Positions 43,907 to 51,976 of a DNA stretch of 64,000 nt are shown here, piece after piece. This DNA comes from Aldehydirespirator sp965204875 (GTDB lineage: Bacteria; Actinomycetota; Acidimicrobiia; Acidimicrobiales; Aldehydirespiratoraceae): NCBI GenBank assembly GCA_965204875.1, contig OZ242020.1, positions 2,914,001 to 2,978,000 on the forward strand. Reading direction: 5' to 3'. Within the stretch, counting starts at the first letter, position 1. Each line of letters starts with the position of its first letter. The position numbers and the translations under genes were made by a program. The notes beneath the pieces were generated by a model, which worked only from the letters and a program-made list of their open reading frames with translations, had not been told where the DNA came from and did not search any database.

Positions 43907-43992
43907 CGACCCCCTAACTCACAGCGGGCAGACCAGCACGGCCCGCGCCGGGCATCGAGCCGGTTGACCGACCCCCTAGCTCACAGCGGGCA
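43907..43992 (-). repeat. Duplicated 3' tail of moeZ (24 bp, one mismatch)
   Basis: 43969-43992 (last moeZ codons with TAG) and 43907-43930 (spacer) match at 23 of 24 bases: CGACCCCCTA then CTCACAGCGGGCA. The offset is 62 bp. This is among the clearest tail copies. Confidence 0.92.
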
Positions 43993-45136
43993 TGCAGAGG
44001 CCGTCCAACTCGACCACCTCGATCCGGTCGCGGTTCGCGTGGGTGACCTCGTTGGACGGGTCGACTCGGAGCTTGAACTCGCGGAAGCTCATCTCCAGCG
44101 CGTCGAAGGCGACCAGGCGGCCGCTGAGCGAATCGCCCACTCCCAGTATCAGCTTGATGGCCTCGAGCGCCTGCACGCTGCCCACGATGCCGGGCAGCAC
44201 GCCCAGCACTCCCGCCTCGGCGCAGCTCGGCGCTAGCTCGGCGGGCGGGGGCTCGGGCAGCATGTCGCGGTAGGTGGGGCCATGGCGCGGGTCGAAGACG
44301 GTGACCTGGCCCTCGAACCGGAAGATCGAGCCGTGCACGACCGGTATGCCGAGCTTCACGGAGGCGTCGTTGAGGAGGTAGCGGCTCGGGAAGTTGTCGG
44401 CGCCGTCGACGACCACGTCGTAGCCGTCGAGGATCTCCAGGATGTTGCCGGCATCGAGGCGGGTGTCGTAGGTGACCACGTTCACGTCGGGGTTGAGCGC
44501 GGTGAGGGTCTTCTTGGCCGAGTCCACCTTGCGGTCGCCCACACGGTCGACGTTGTGGAGGATCTGGCGCTGGAGGTTCGACTCGTCCACCACGTCCATG
44601 TCGATGATGCCGAGCGTGCCGACCCCCGCCGCGGCCAGGTACAGCGCGGCGGGCGAGCCGAGCCCGCCGGCGCCCAGCAGCAGCACCTTGGCGTCGAGCA
44701 ACTTGATCTGGCCCTCCTCGCCCACCTCGGGAACCAGCAGGTGGCGCTGGTAGCGGTTGCGCTGCTCGGGGGTGAGGGTGCGGGGCCGGAGCCAGGCACG
44801 GCCCTCGTCCTTCCACTTGTTGAAGCCGCCGTCCATGGACACGACGTCGCTGTAGCCGAGCTGGGCCAGCGTCACGGCGGCGAAGGCCGAGCGCACGCCG
44901 CCGGCGCACATGGCGACCAGCGGCGTGGCGCGGTCGGACACGCGGTTCTCGATGCCGGACTCGAGCTGACCCCGCGCGATGTGCACCGAGTCGGGTATGG
45001 CTCCCTGCTCGTACTCGTCGGGCTCGCGCACGTCCAGCAGCGTCCAACCCTGTGCGAGGAGTCTCTCGGCCTCGGCGGTGTCGACCTCTCGGATCTGCGC
45101 CTTGGCCTGCCGGAGCAGTTCACGGAAACTAGCCAT
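43976..45136 (-). CDS. moeZ: Rhodanese-MoeB fusion (MoeZ-type adenylyltransferase/sulfurtransferase)
   Basis: The 386-aa protein has a rhodanese domain at the N-terminus (residues ~10-110; active Cys in AMCAGGVRSA) and a ThiF/MoeB E1-like domain behind it: LLLGAGGLGSPAALYLAAAGVG, the DNLQRQ-like SNLQRQILH, DGADNFPSRYLLND and catalytic Cys in PSCAEAGVLG. It activates and sulfurates small carrier proteins for molybdopterin, thiamin or cysteine pathways. The CxxC zinc motifs of E. coli MoeB are absent, as in actinobacterial MoeZ (PTYRDMLPEPPP). Mycobacterial MoeZ has the opposite domain order. ATG 45136 precedes the rhodanese domain. Confidence 0.94.
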   Translation of the reverse strand: MASFRELLRQAKAQIREVDTAEAERLLAQGWTLLDVREPDEYEQGAIPDSVHIARGQLESGIENRVSDRATPLVAMCAGGVRSAFAAVTLAQLGYSDVVSMDGGFNKWKDEGRAWLRPRTLTPEQRNRYQRHLLVPEVGEEGQIKLLDAKVLLLGAGGLGSPAALYLAAAGVGTLGIIDMDVVDESNLQRQILHNVDRVGDRKVDSAKKTLTALNPDVNVVTYDTRLDAGNILEILDGYDVVVDGADNFPSRYLLNDASVKLGIPVVHGSIFRFEGQVTVFDPRHGPTYRDMLPEPPPAELAPSCAEAGVLGVLPGIVGSVQALEAIKLILGVGDSLSGRLVAFDALEMSFREFKLRVDPSNEVTHANRDRIEVVELDGLCMPAVS

Positions 45137-45188
45137 GGCACAAATCCTACCTGTCTTGTCGGGATTACACATGCGCCGGGTGGCGCTC

Positions 45189-45299
45189 ATCAGGACCGCA
45201 ACGGGTCCAGGCACGTGACCTGTGGCAGGTCTCGAACTGCCGGGCGCGCTGAGGGACGATCAGGACAGCAACGGGTCCAGGCCTGTGATCTGTGGCAGG
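45189..45299 (-). repeat. Duplicated 3' tail of the sirtuin gene (41 bp)
   Basis: 45259-45299 (sirtuin tail and stop) and 45189-45229 (spacer towards moeZ) match at about 37 of 41 bases: ATCAGGAC, GCAACGGGTCCAGGC, CTGTGGCAGG. The offset is 70 bp. Confidence 0.92.
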
Positions 45300-46048
45300 A
45301 CCGTGCCGATGGGGCCGCGTACCACGATGTCGGCGATGGGGTCGAACTCGGTCGGCTCGCCGTTGACGATGACGACGCCGGCCCCGGCGCGCGCCGCCAT
45401 CAGCGCGGTGCCGTTGATGGGCGAGACCGCCAGCGACGTGCCGACGGCCAGGAACAGGTCGCACCCGACGGCCGCCTGCTCGGCCTGCCACAGCTTCGCC
45501 GGGTCGAGGCTCTGCCCGAACGAAACGGTCGCCGACTTGAGGATCCAGCCACAGCGCGGGCAGGGCGGGTCCGCCTCCCCCGCCCGCACACGCGCCAGCA
45601 CGGCGGAGATGTCGTCGCGGTACTCGCACGCCAGGCACTGCACCTTGAGGGTGGTGCCGTGTATCTCCACCACCCGTGCGGGATCGCTGCCGGCTTGCTG
45701 GTGCAGCTCGTCGACGTTCTGGGTGATGAGCAGGCGCAGCTTGTCCCGGCGCTCCAGATGAACCAGCGCCTCATGGCCCCGGTTGGGCGCGACCTCCGCC
45801 CACAGCGAGCCCTCGGCGCGCCTGGCCCAGTTCTGGCGGCGCACCTCGGGGTCCGACACGTAGACGTCGATGTTGGAGGCGCGCTCGGCCGCAGGGTCCC
45901 GAGTCCACAGTCCCTCGGGCCCTCTGAAGTCGGGCAGGCCGCTGTCGGTGGAGATGCCAGCACCCGTGAGCACCGTGACGCTCGCGGCGCCGTCCACCAA
46001 GAGGCGGGCCGCGGCGACCGCAGCGTCAGCGGTGCGAGCCGGCGGCAC
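45260..46048 (-). CDS. cobB: NAD-dependent protein deacylase, Sir2 family
   Basis: The 262-aa sirtuin has TGAGISTDSGLPDFRG, TQNVDELHQQAGS, the catalytic His in VEIHGTT, a zinc site of two CxxC pairs (CLAC and CPRC) and the GTSLAVSPIN nucleotide motif. It removes acyl groups from lysines using NAD and, in bacteria, often activates acyl-CoA synthetases. Length is normal. It is followed by moeZ on the same strand and separated from the next divergent gene by a tandem-repeat region. Confidence 0.95.
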   Translation of the reverse strand: MPPARTADAAVAAARLLVDGAASVTVLTGAGISTDSGLPDFRGPEGLWTRDPAAERASNIDVYVSDPEVRRQNWARRAEGSLWAEVAPNRGHEALVHLERRDKLRLLITQNVDELHQQAGSDPARVVEIHGTTLKVQCLACEYRDDISAVLARVRAGEADPPCPRCGWILKSATVSFGQSLDPAKLWQAEQAAVGCDLFLAVGTSLAVSPINGTALMAARAGAGVVIVNGEPTEFDPIADIVVRGPIGTVLPQITGLDPLLS

Positions 46049-46081
46049 GACTCAAGCGTAACGAGCCCCGGCGACGAGGTC

Positions 46082-46260
46082 GATGCCGGCGCACGGCCTG
46101 ACAGGCGCACAACCGGCGACAGGGCGGTCGGCTCACGCTCGCGATCGAGTTGATGCCGGTGCCCCGGCTTGACAAGCGCACAACCGGCGACCGGGCGGCC
46201 GGCTCACGCTCGCGATCGAGTTGATGACGGCGCACGGCTTGACAAGCGCGCCGCATAGCT
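46082..46260. repeat. 70-71 bp tandem repeat, about 2.5 copies
   Basis: Units begin at 46082, 46152 and 46223 (GATGCCGG / GATGCCGG / GATGACGG). They share CACAACCGGCGA and GGCTCACGCTCGCGATCGAG, at more than 85% identity; the third is cut after ~38 bp where the promoter of the next gene starts. The 296-bp sirtuin/46345 gap is mostly this array. Confidence 0.92.
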
Positions 46261-46267
46261 ATATGAA
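46239..46267 (+). promoter_or_regulatory. Candidate sigma-70-type promoter for the 46345 gene
   Basis: TTGACA (46239-46244) is followed after 17 nt by TATGAA (46262-46267), in a local AT-rich island. The -35 hexamer lies inside the third tandem-repeat unit; the second unit also has TTGACA (46169-46174), while the first has CTGACA. The implied 5' leader is about 70 nt. Confidence 0.6.
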
Positions 46268-46344
46268 TGCATTTCATCACTTCCCCCTACTATAGCTGCC
46301 CTTTGGAACGCCCCCTGCGGCGCACACAGAACGGAGAGATCCAC

Positions 46345-46980
46345 ATGACCCTGACCACCTTCGTAACTCCCGCCATCGTCGACTCCGATGTGATCAAGAT
46401 CCTGGCGTGGCCCGACAGGCACATCGACGCCTTCGGCCACGACCCCAGGTCGTCTTACGTCGAGCAGTTCTGGCTGGGCACCCTCGGTCCCTCGACCACC
46501 TGGTTCCTGCGCCACTGCGCCCACCTCCTCGAGGGCTCGGAGGCGGCGAGCGTCAACCTGCACGACGCCGCCACCACGCTCGGGATCCGTCACGGGGGCG
46601 GCATCCGCAGCGCCATGGGCAGGACCGTGGCGCGCGCCTGCCGCTTCAGGGCGGCGCGCCCGGTCGGTTCGTCCACGCTGGCCGTGCGCACCAAGCTGCC
46701 CCGCGTGAGCCGGACCCAGCTGGAGCGCCTGCCTCGCCCCGTCCAGCAGCTCCATGCCGAGTACGTCTCGACCGAGCCCGTCGACCACGTGACCGCCGAG
46801 CATCGCCGGCGCGCCCGGCGGCTGGCGCTGAGCCTGATCGAGTGCGGCGACGAGCAGGACGAGGCCGAGCTGCACCTGGCGCGCCTGCAGTTCCACCCGG
46901 CCCTCGCCGCCGAAGCGGTCCGCTGGGCATGGCAGCAGCGTCGTGTCCCGGTGGCGCCGGTCCCGCCCGACGCAGCCTGA
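46345..46980 (+). CDS. Conserved-looking actinobacterial protein of unknown function
   Basis: The 211-aa soluble protein starts at ATG 46345 with GGAGAG eight nt ahead; a longer frame from 46267 has no support. Recognisable blocks are FGHDPRSSYVEQFWLGTLGPSTTWFLR, a segment LHDAATTLGIRHGGGIRSAMGR and LPRVSRTQLERLP. The middle has the spacing of a small helix-turn-helix and the protein is basic in its centre, so nucleic-acid binding is possible, but no family I can name. I recall similar proteins in Acidimicrobiia. It is preceded by a good promoter and followed by a repeat of its own tail. Confidence 0.8.
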   Translation: MTLTTFVTPAIVDSDVIKILAWPDRHIDAFGHDPRSSYVEQFWLGTLGPSTTWFLRHCAHLLEGSEAASVNLHDAATTLGIRHGGGIRSAMGRTVARACRFRAARPVGSSTLAVRTKLPRVSRTQLERLPRPVQQLHAEYVSTEPVDHVTAEHRRRARRLALSLIECGDEQDEAELHLARLQFHPALAAEAVRWAWQQRRVPVAPVPPDAA

Positions 46981-47042
46981 ACGCCCGCTCGCCGCCCGCA
47001 CGCCAACTCACTGCCTGAACGCCCGCTCGCCGCCTGCACGCG
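46975..47042 (+). repeat. Duplicated 3' tail (30 bp) of the 46345 gene
   Basis: 46975-47004 (stop TGA included) and 47013-47042 match at 28 of 30 bases (GCCTGAACGCCCGCTCGCCG core), offset 38 bp. Confidence 0.92.
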
Positions 47043-47105
47043 TCTTCGAGCCCTCTGCGGATCTTGTGGTGCAGTAGGATCGCAAACGGCGAGAAGGGTG
47101 CGGTC

Positions 47106-48152
47106 TTGGACCTCCGGATACCTGCAGGCATAGAGGAAATCGACGACGAGTGGCTGTCGCAGGCCGTGGGCGCCCCGATCACAGTGGTTGATCTGCACGA
47201 GATCGGCCGGGGCCTCGGCATGATGAGCAGCCTGTACCGGGCGTCGCTGGAGGGCGACGGCCCCGGCAGCGTCGTGATCAAGCTCCCCAGCACCGACGAG
47301 GCGGCGCGCTTCGCGGCGCAGGTGCTCAGCCTCAACATCCGCGAGGTCGGGTTCTATCAGGAGCTCGCTCACGAGTGCCCCATCAGGGTGCCCCTGGCGC
47401 ACTTCGCTGCCGTGGACCGCTCCAGCCACGAGTTCGTGCTGGTGCTAGAGGACATGGGCTCGTGCCGTCCCGTCGACCAGGTGCAGGGCATGGGCGCGGC
47501 CGATGCGGAGAAGGCGGTGGACGACCTGGCAGCCTGGCACCTCAACTGGTGGGGGGCGGCCGCGCCGATCGTCGAGCGGGGCACCGCCGTCTCGGTGGCC
47601 GATCCGATCTATCCGGCCATCCTTCCAACGGTCTTCGCCGAGGGCTGGGAGAAGGTTCGCAACGCAATGGCAGTGCCCGCGCCCATGGCCGCGGCCTCCG
47701 ACGGCTGGATCGAGGCGCTGCCCCGCCTGCTCGAGTCCCTGGCAACGGAACCGACCACACTCGGCCACGGCGACTACCGGGCGGACAACATGCTCTTCGA
47801 CGCCGGCGGCAGGCTCGTGCTGCTGGACTTCCAGGTGATCGGGCAGGGCACTCCGGCGATCGACCTCGCCTATTTCGTCACGGCCAGCCTGCCCGCGGAC
47901 GTTGCCTCCAGGATCGAGCCGCAACTCTTCGAGCGGTGGCGGGACGCGCTCATCGAGGGGGGACGGCCGGAGTCGGACGTGGGTGCCATGTGGGACCGCT
48001 ACCGCGAGGCTGCGCTGTTCTGCATCTGCTACGGGATGATCGCGGCCAGGGGCATGGACCTGGCTGAGGAGCGCCAGAGATCGCTGCTCGCGGTCGCCTT
48101 CGACCGCTTCAGCCGAGCCGCCGACGAGCTGCGGCTCGGTGACCTGCTCTAA
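47106..48152 (+). CDS. Phosphotransferase (aminoglycoside/ecdysteroid-kinase-like fold)
   Basis: The 348-aa protein has the APH-type kinase layout: a lysine in VVIKLPSTDEAARF for ATP, VLVLEDMGSC in the hinge, GHGDYRADNMLFD as catalytic loop and LLDFQVIGQG as the metal (DFG-like) motif. The substrate is unknown; similar proteins are called EcKinase-like or aminoglycoside phosphotransferase family and most are not resistance genes. TTG 47106 is preceded by AGAAGGGTG and is preferred to the in-frame TTG at 47064. The tail carries a stop-region duplication downstream. Confidence 0.87.
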   Translation: MDLRIPAGIEEIDDEWLSQAVGAPITVVDLHEIGRGLGMMSSLYRASLEGDGPGSVVIKLPSTDEAARFAAQVLSLNIREVGFYQELAHECPIRVPLAHFAAVDRSSHEFVLVLEDMGSCRPVDQVQGMGAADAEKAVDDLAAWHLNWWGAAAPIVERGTAVSVADPIYPAILPTVFAEGWEKVRNAMAVPAPMAAASDGWIEALPRLLESLATEPTTLGHGDYRADNMLFDAGGRLVLLDFQVIGQGTPAIDLAYFVTASLPADVASRIEPQLFERWRDALIEGGRPESDVGAMWDRYREAALFCICYGMIAARGMDLAEERQRSLLAVAFDRFSRAADELRLGDLL

Positions 48153-48230
48153 AGACGGCTCCGCATCATCGACCTGCGCTGCGACAACACTGCATCACCG
48201 CCGGCAAGCTGCGACTCGCTGACCTGCTCT
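48127..48230 (+). repeat. Duplicated 3' tail of the phosphotransferase gene
   Basis: 48127-48150 (then TAA) and 48207-48230 (then GAG, giving CTCTGA) match at 22 of 24 bases (AGCTGCG, CTCG, TGACCTGCTCT), offset 80 bp. Confidence 0.88.
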
Positions 48231-48253
48231 GAGGCTGAGGCGGCTCGGCGTTC

Positions 48254-49699
48254 TCAGGCGTAGCCGGAGGCCAGCTGCACGAGGGTGCGCACGCCGAAGC
48301 CCGTGCCTCCCTTGGTGATCTCGCCGTCGTCGGAGTCGGCGAAGGCGGGGCCCGCGATGTCGAGATGCGCCCAGGCGATGCCCTCGGCAACGAAGTTCGC
48401 GAGGATGAGCCCCGCCGTGAGCGCCCCGCCGTGGGGGCCGCCGATGTTCTTCATGTCGGCCACGTCGGACTCGAACTGCTTGCTGTAGTCGGCCGGCAGC
48501 GGCAGCGGCCAAACCCTCTCGCCCGCTGCCTCCGCGGCGGCGCGCACCCGCTCGATCAGCGGCTGATCGTTGCCCATGAGTCCGGCGATGCTCGGGCCGA
48601 GCGCCACCATGCAGGCACCGGTGAGCGTGGCCAGGTCGATGATGGCGTCGGGCTCGGCCTCCGAGGCCAGCGACAGGGCATCGGCGAGCACCAGGCGCCC
48701 CTCGGCGTCGGTGTTGGCCACCTCGATCGTCTTGGTGTTGCGGATGGTGAGCACGTCGCCGGGCCGGGTCGCGTCACCGCCGAGCATGTTGTCGGTCATC
48801 GGCAGGAACCCGAGCACCCGCACCGGCACGCCCAGCGCCGGCAGCACCGACATGGCGCCTATCACCGCCGCGGCACCGCCCATGTCCATCTTCATCTTCA
48901 TCATGCCCTGGGCGGTCTTGATGGACAGGCCGCCGGCGTCGAAGGTCAGGCCCTTGCCGACGAATGCCAGCGTCGCGGCTGCGGCGCCCTCGGGCTCGTA
49001 CGCGAGCTGCACGAACCGCGGCGGCTGCGTGCTGCCCCGGTTCACGCCGATTAGTCCCCCGAGACGCTCGCGCCTGATGTCGGAGGCCGTCCAGACCGTG
49101 CATCCCAGCCCGGCTCTGCGGGCGGCGGCCACGGCCTTGCGAGCGAACGCCGGAGGCGTCAGCGAGCCGCCGGGCTCGTTCACCAGATCACGCGCCAGGC
49201 ACACGCCGGAGGCCACGGCCGCGCCGCGCCGCAGGTCATCGGCGGCACCCTCGGCGGCACTGCTCGCCACATCGACCCGCTTGAGCCTCTGGTTGCTCGT
49301 GTCGCCTGCGGCCGACTTGTGGGCCGTGTAGCGGTAGCCGCCGAGGATCACGCCCTCGGCCAGCGCCTGGCGGGCCGCGCCCTCAGCCAGGTCGACGCCA
49401 TCGGGCAGGCGCAGCGCGATGCGTTCATGGCGGGCGAGGGTGCGCGCCGCGGCGGCGCCGGCCCTGCGAACGGCGGAGGCGTCGAGGCCGGACCCGGTGC
49501 CCACGCCTGCCAGCGCGGCCACGCGGCCGCCGGAGGGCTGCTGGTACACCTGATCGACCTTGCCCTCGAATCCCGCGGTCCGCAGGTGGTCGGGGTCGAA
49601 CCCGTCGATGCCCGCCCCCACGGCATCCGAAGTGACCAGATCCACCACGGCTGAGGCGGCCTTCGATATCGAGCGGACGCCATGAACGCTGATTGCCAT
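48254..49699 (-). CDS. pepA: Leucyl aminopeptidase (M17 family)
   Basis: The 481-aa protein has the variable N-terminal domain and then the M17 catalytic domain with VGKGLTFDAGGLSIK (metal Lys/Asp), MKMDMGGAAAVIGA, the family signature NTDAEGRLVLADAL and DLATLTGACMVALG. It releases N-terminal residues with two metal ions as a hexamer. Synteny with M. tuberculosis Rv2213 (pepB) beside the E2/lip genes supports the call. ATG 49699. Convergent with the phosphotransferase gene. Confidence 0.96.
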   Translation of the reverse strand: MAISVHGVRSISKAASAVVDLVTSDAVGAGIDGFDPDHLRTAGFEGKVDQVYQQPSGGRVAALAGVGTGSGLDASAVRRAGAAAARTLARHERIALRLPDGVDLAEGAARQALAEGVILGGYRYTAHKSAAGDTSNQRLKRVDVASSAAEGAADDLRRGAAVASGVCLARDLVNEPGGSLTPPAFARKAVAAARRAGLGCTVWTASDIRRERLGGLIGVNRGSTQPPRFVQLAYEPEGAAAATLAFVGKGLTFDAGGLSIKTAQGMMKMKMDMGGAAAVIGAMSVLPALGVPVRVLGFLPMTDNMLGGDATRPGDVLTIRNTKTIEVANTDAEGRLVLADALSLASEAEPDAIIDLATLTGACMVALGPSIAGLMGNDQPLIERVRAAAEAAGERVWPLPLPADYSKQFESDVADMKNIGGPHGGALTAGLILANFVAEGIAWAHLDIAGPAFADSDDGEITKGGTGFGVRTLVQLASGYA

Positions 49700-49804
49700 C
49701 GAGCCAGGCTACGGGTCGGGGTTCAGAGTCCGAGCCGGGCAGACCGTCCTTGTGACTGGCGCAACGGGAGAGGACCGGAAGGCAGGCAGACCGCAATCGC
49801 CTGT

Positions 49805-49907
49805 GGGCGCGGGTGTCAACACGCGGGCTGCGGCAACCAAGCGGCTGTGAGCAAGAACCTCGACAGGGGAGGTGAGCGCCCGCGTCAGCCCGCGGGCTGC
49901 GGCAACT
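49805..49907 (-). repeat. Duplicated 3' tail of ligD
   Basis: CGCGGGCTGCGGCAAC occurs exactly at 49891-49906 (last ligD codons) and 49822-49837 (spacer); the similarity extends to about 34 bp with the stop complement TCA in both. The offset is 69 bp. Confidence 0.85.
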
Positions 49908-50796
49908 GTTGCTGGAGCGTCGTCACGTCCGCGAAGAGATCGCCGAGTCGCTCGACCCGGGCCAGGACCTCCGGTGCGGTGAAGATCAGCGGCTCGCCGC
50001 CGGCGCCGTCGGACACCTCGTCCCAGGTGACCGGCACCGAGACGGTCGGGCGGTCACGGCCCCGCAGCGAGTACGGGGCCACCGTCGTCTTGAAGCGGGC
50101 GTTCTGGCCCCAGTCGATGAAGACCTTGCCGGAGCGCAGGCTCCGCTTCATCACCGACAACACCAGCGCGGGCATGCGCCGCTCCAGCATCTGGGCCACG
50201 GCGCGGGCGAACGACGCGGCGTGATCATGGGTGTGGGGGCTGTTGAGCGGTGCGTAGAGCTGCAGCCCCTTGCTGCCCGACGTCTTGGCCCAGCACGCCA
50301 GACCGACCGAGTCGAGAACTTCCTGTATCTGCAGCGCCACCGTGCAGCACTCCACGATGGTGGCGGGCGCGCCGGGGTCGAGGTCGAACACCAGCGAGGT
50401 GGGCGAGTCGATGTCGTCACAGCGTGCCATCGGGGCGTGGATCTCCAGCGCCGCCAGGTTGGCCGACCAGGCCAGCGCCGCGACCGAGTCGAGCCGGCAG
50501 TAGCCGATCGGCCCCCCGCGGTCGCCGGGGCCCCGGCAGGCGCCTATCCAGCCGGGCCGGTGCTTGGGGCAGCGCTTCTCGAAGAACGACTCCGCCGTCA
50601 CGCCGTCGGGCCAGCGCCGCAGCGTCACCCCGCGGTCGGCGATGTGGGCGAGCATCACCGGGGCCACCCGCACGTAGTAGTCGATCACCTGAGCCTTGGT
50701 GAACCCCACGAGGGGATACATCACCTTGTCCAGGTTGCTGACCTGCAGCTGCCGGCCGCCCACCTCCACCACGACGCGCCGGGCCGCCTCAGCCAC
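49885..50796 (-). CDS. ligD: LigD-type polymerase/primase domain protein (NHEJ)
   Basis: The 303-aa product corresponds to the polymerase domain alone of LigD (AEP superfamily): LDKVMYP, the metal motif VFDLDPG, HxH-like EIHAPM, KTSGSKGLQLYAPL and the third acidic site VFIDWGQN. It fills gaps with ribo- or deoxynucleotides at double-strand breaks together with Ku. No ligase or phosphoesterase domain follows, so an ATP-dependent ligase must be elsewhere. It is divergent from ku across 238 bp, a shared regulatory region. Confidence 0.94.
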   Translation of the reverse strand: MAEAARRVVVEVGGRQLQVSNLDKVMYPLVGFTKAQVIDYYVRVAPVMLAHIADRGVTLRRWPDGVTAESFFEKRCPKHRPGWIGACRGPGDRGGPIGYCRLDSVAALAWSANLAALEIHAPMARCDDIDSPTSLVFDLDPGAPATIVECCTVALQIQEVLDSVGLACWAKTSGSKGLQLYAPLNSPHTHDHAASFARAVAQMLERRMPALVLSVMKRSLRSGKVFIDWGQNARFKTTVAPYSLRGRDRPTVSVPVTWDEVSDGAGGEPLIFTAPEVLARVERLGDLFADVTTLQQQLPQPAG

Positions 50797-51034
50797 GACT
50801 AGAACCTAAGGGAACCGCAACGTCTTCGACACCGGCACCGCCGCGGCAGGGCACGAAACGCGCGCCGAGCCGAACGCCCGCCGGGGTCGCAATGTTGCAG
50901 CAGCCGTCCTTGCCCGCAACCCGATGAAGCCTCGGAGCCTCCTAGCATAGTCTCAGCGAGAGCGTCGGCAGGCGCGCCGGCGCACCGACAGCGAACCGCG
51001 GCAGGCATGTGCGGATCAGCGAGGAGCGCCCAAG

Positions 51035-51934
51035 GTGGCCAGAGTCATATGGAAGGGAACTGTCAGCTTCGGGCTGGTGACGATTCCCGTTCACCTCTAC
51101 AGCGCAGTGAGCCGCAAAGCCGTGCGCTTCAACCAAATCGACTCTCGCACCGGTGCGCGCGTCCGCCAGCGGAAGGTGTCGGAGGCCGACGGCACCGAAC
51201 TCTCCGCCGAGCATATAGTCAAGGGCTACGAGCTTGCCTCGGGCAGCTATGTGAGGCTGACCGAGGCGGAGCTGGAGTCGCTGGCACCGAAGGCGGCCCG
51301 CACGATCGACATCGACACGTTCGTCGATCTAGCCGACATAGATCCGGTGTTCTATGAGAGCGCCTACCACTTGGTGCCGGACGAGGCCGCGGCCAAGCCC
51401 TACAAGTTGCTCGCCGCGGCCATGCAGGAAGCACAGAAGGTGGCGATCTGCCGGTTTGTGATGCGCTCCAAGCAGCACCTGGCAGCGGTGCGGCCCGTCG
51501 ATGGGCGGCTGGTGCTCTCGACGATGCTCTACCACGACGAGATCGTGCCCGCCGCCGAGGTAGGGGGATTCGACCCGCTGGACACTGTGGAGGTCGACGA
51601 GCGCGAGACCGTGATGGCTCGCCAGCTGATCGCAGCACTGGAGGGCGCCTTCGAGCCCGACCGCTACCACGACACGTATCGGGAGGCGGTGCTCGAGTTG
51701 ATCGAGCGCAAGGCAGCCGGCGAGCTCACCGACGTCGTGGCCGCCCCCGTGGCTGCATCGGACACGGTCATCGACCTGATGGCCGCCCTGGAAGCGTCGG
51801 TGGCCGCTGCCAAGCAGTCCCGGCAGCGCCACCCGAGCGCCGCAGGCCACGGCGCTGAGGCGGATCCCACCGAGCCGTCCGGCGAGGCATCGAACCAGCC
51901 CACCGCTGCCGCAGAGGTGCGCAAGTCCGCCTGA
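51035..51934 (+). CDS. ku: Non-homologous end-joining protein Ku
   Basis: The 299-aa bacterial Ku starts IWKGTVSFGLVTIPVHLYSAV and continues with VKGYELASGSYVRLTEAELESL and ALARFVMR-like ICRFVMRSKQHLAAVRP. Its conserved ring-forming core ends near residue 255; the C-terminal 45 residues are low-complexity. It binds DNA ends as a dimer and recruits LigD. Start GTG 51035 behind GAGGAG. A weak repeat of the tail (GCCGCAG-GGTGC at 51908 and 51940) follows the same pattern as other junctions. Confidence 0.96.
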   Translation: MARVIWKGTVSFGLVTIPVHLYSAVSRKAVRFNQIDSRTGARVRQRKVSEADGTELSAEHIVKGYELASGSYVRLTEAELESLAPKAARTIDIDTFVDLADIDPVFYESAYHLVPDEAAAKPYKLLAAAMQEAQKVAICRFVMRSKQHLAAVRPVDGRLVLSTMLYHDEIVPAAEVGGFDPLDTVEVDERETVMARQLIAALEGAFEPDRYHDTYREAVLELIERKAAGELTDVVAAPVAASDTVIDLMAALEASVAAAKQSRQRHPSAAGHGAEADPTEPSGEASNQPTAAAEVRKSA

Positions 51935-51976
51935 AACCCGCCGCAGCGGTGCAGTGTCGAGACGTGTTGGGGGGCT

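Noticed and set aside
44282..46153. Plus-strand 623-codon frame across moeZ and cobB
   Set aside because: Spans two well-supported minus-strand genes and their spacer; typical high-GC shadow.
46082..46260. 70-bp tandem repeats considered as a CRISPR array, replication origin iterons or integron site
   Set aside because: No spacer diversity, no DnaA boxes, no integrase and no cas genes nearby.
50910..50948. TTGCCC and TAGCAT as a ku promoter
   Set aside because: The hexamers are 27 nt apart, too far for a standard promoter.
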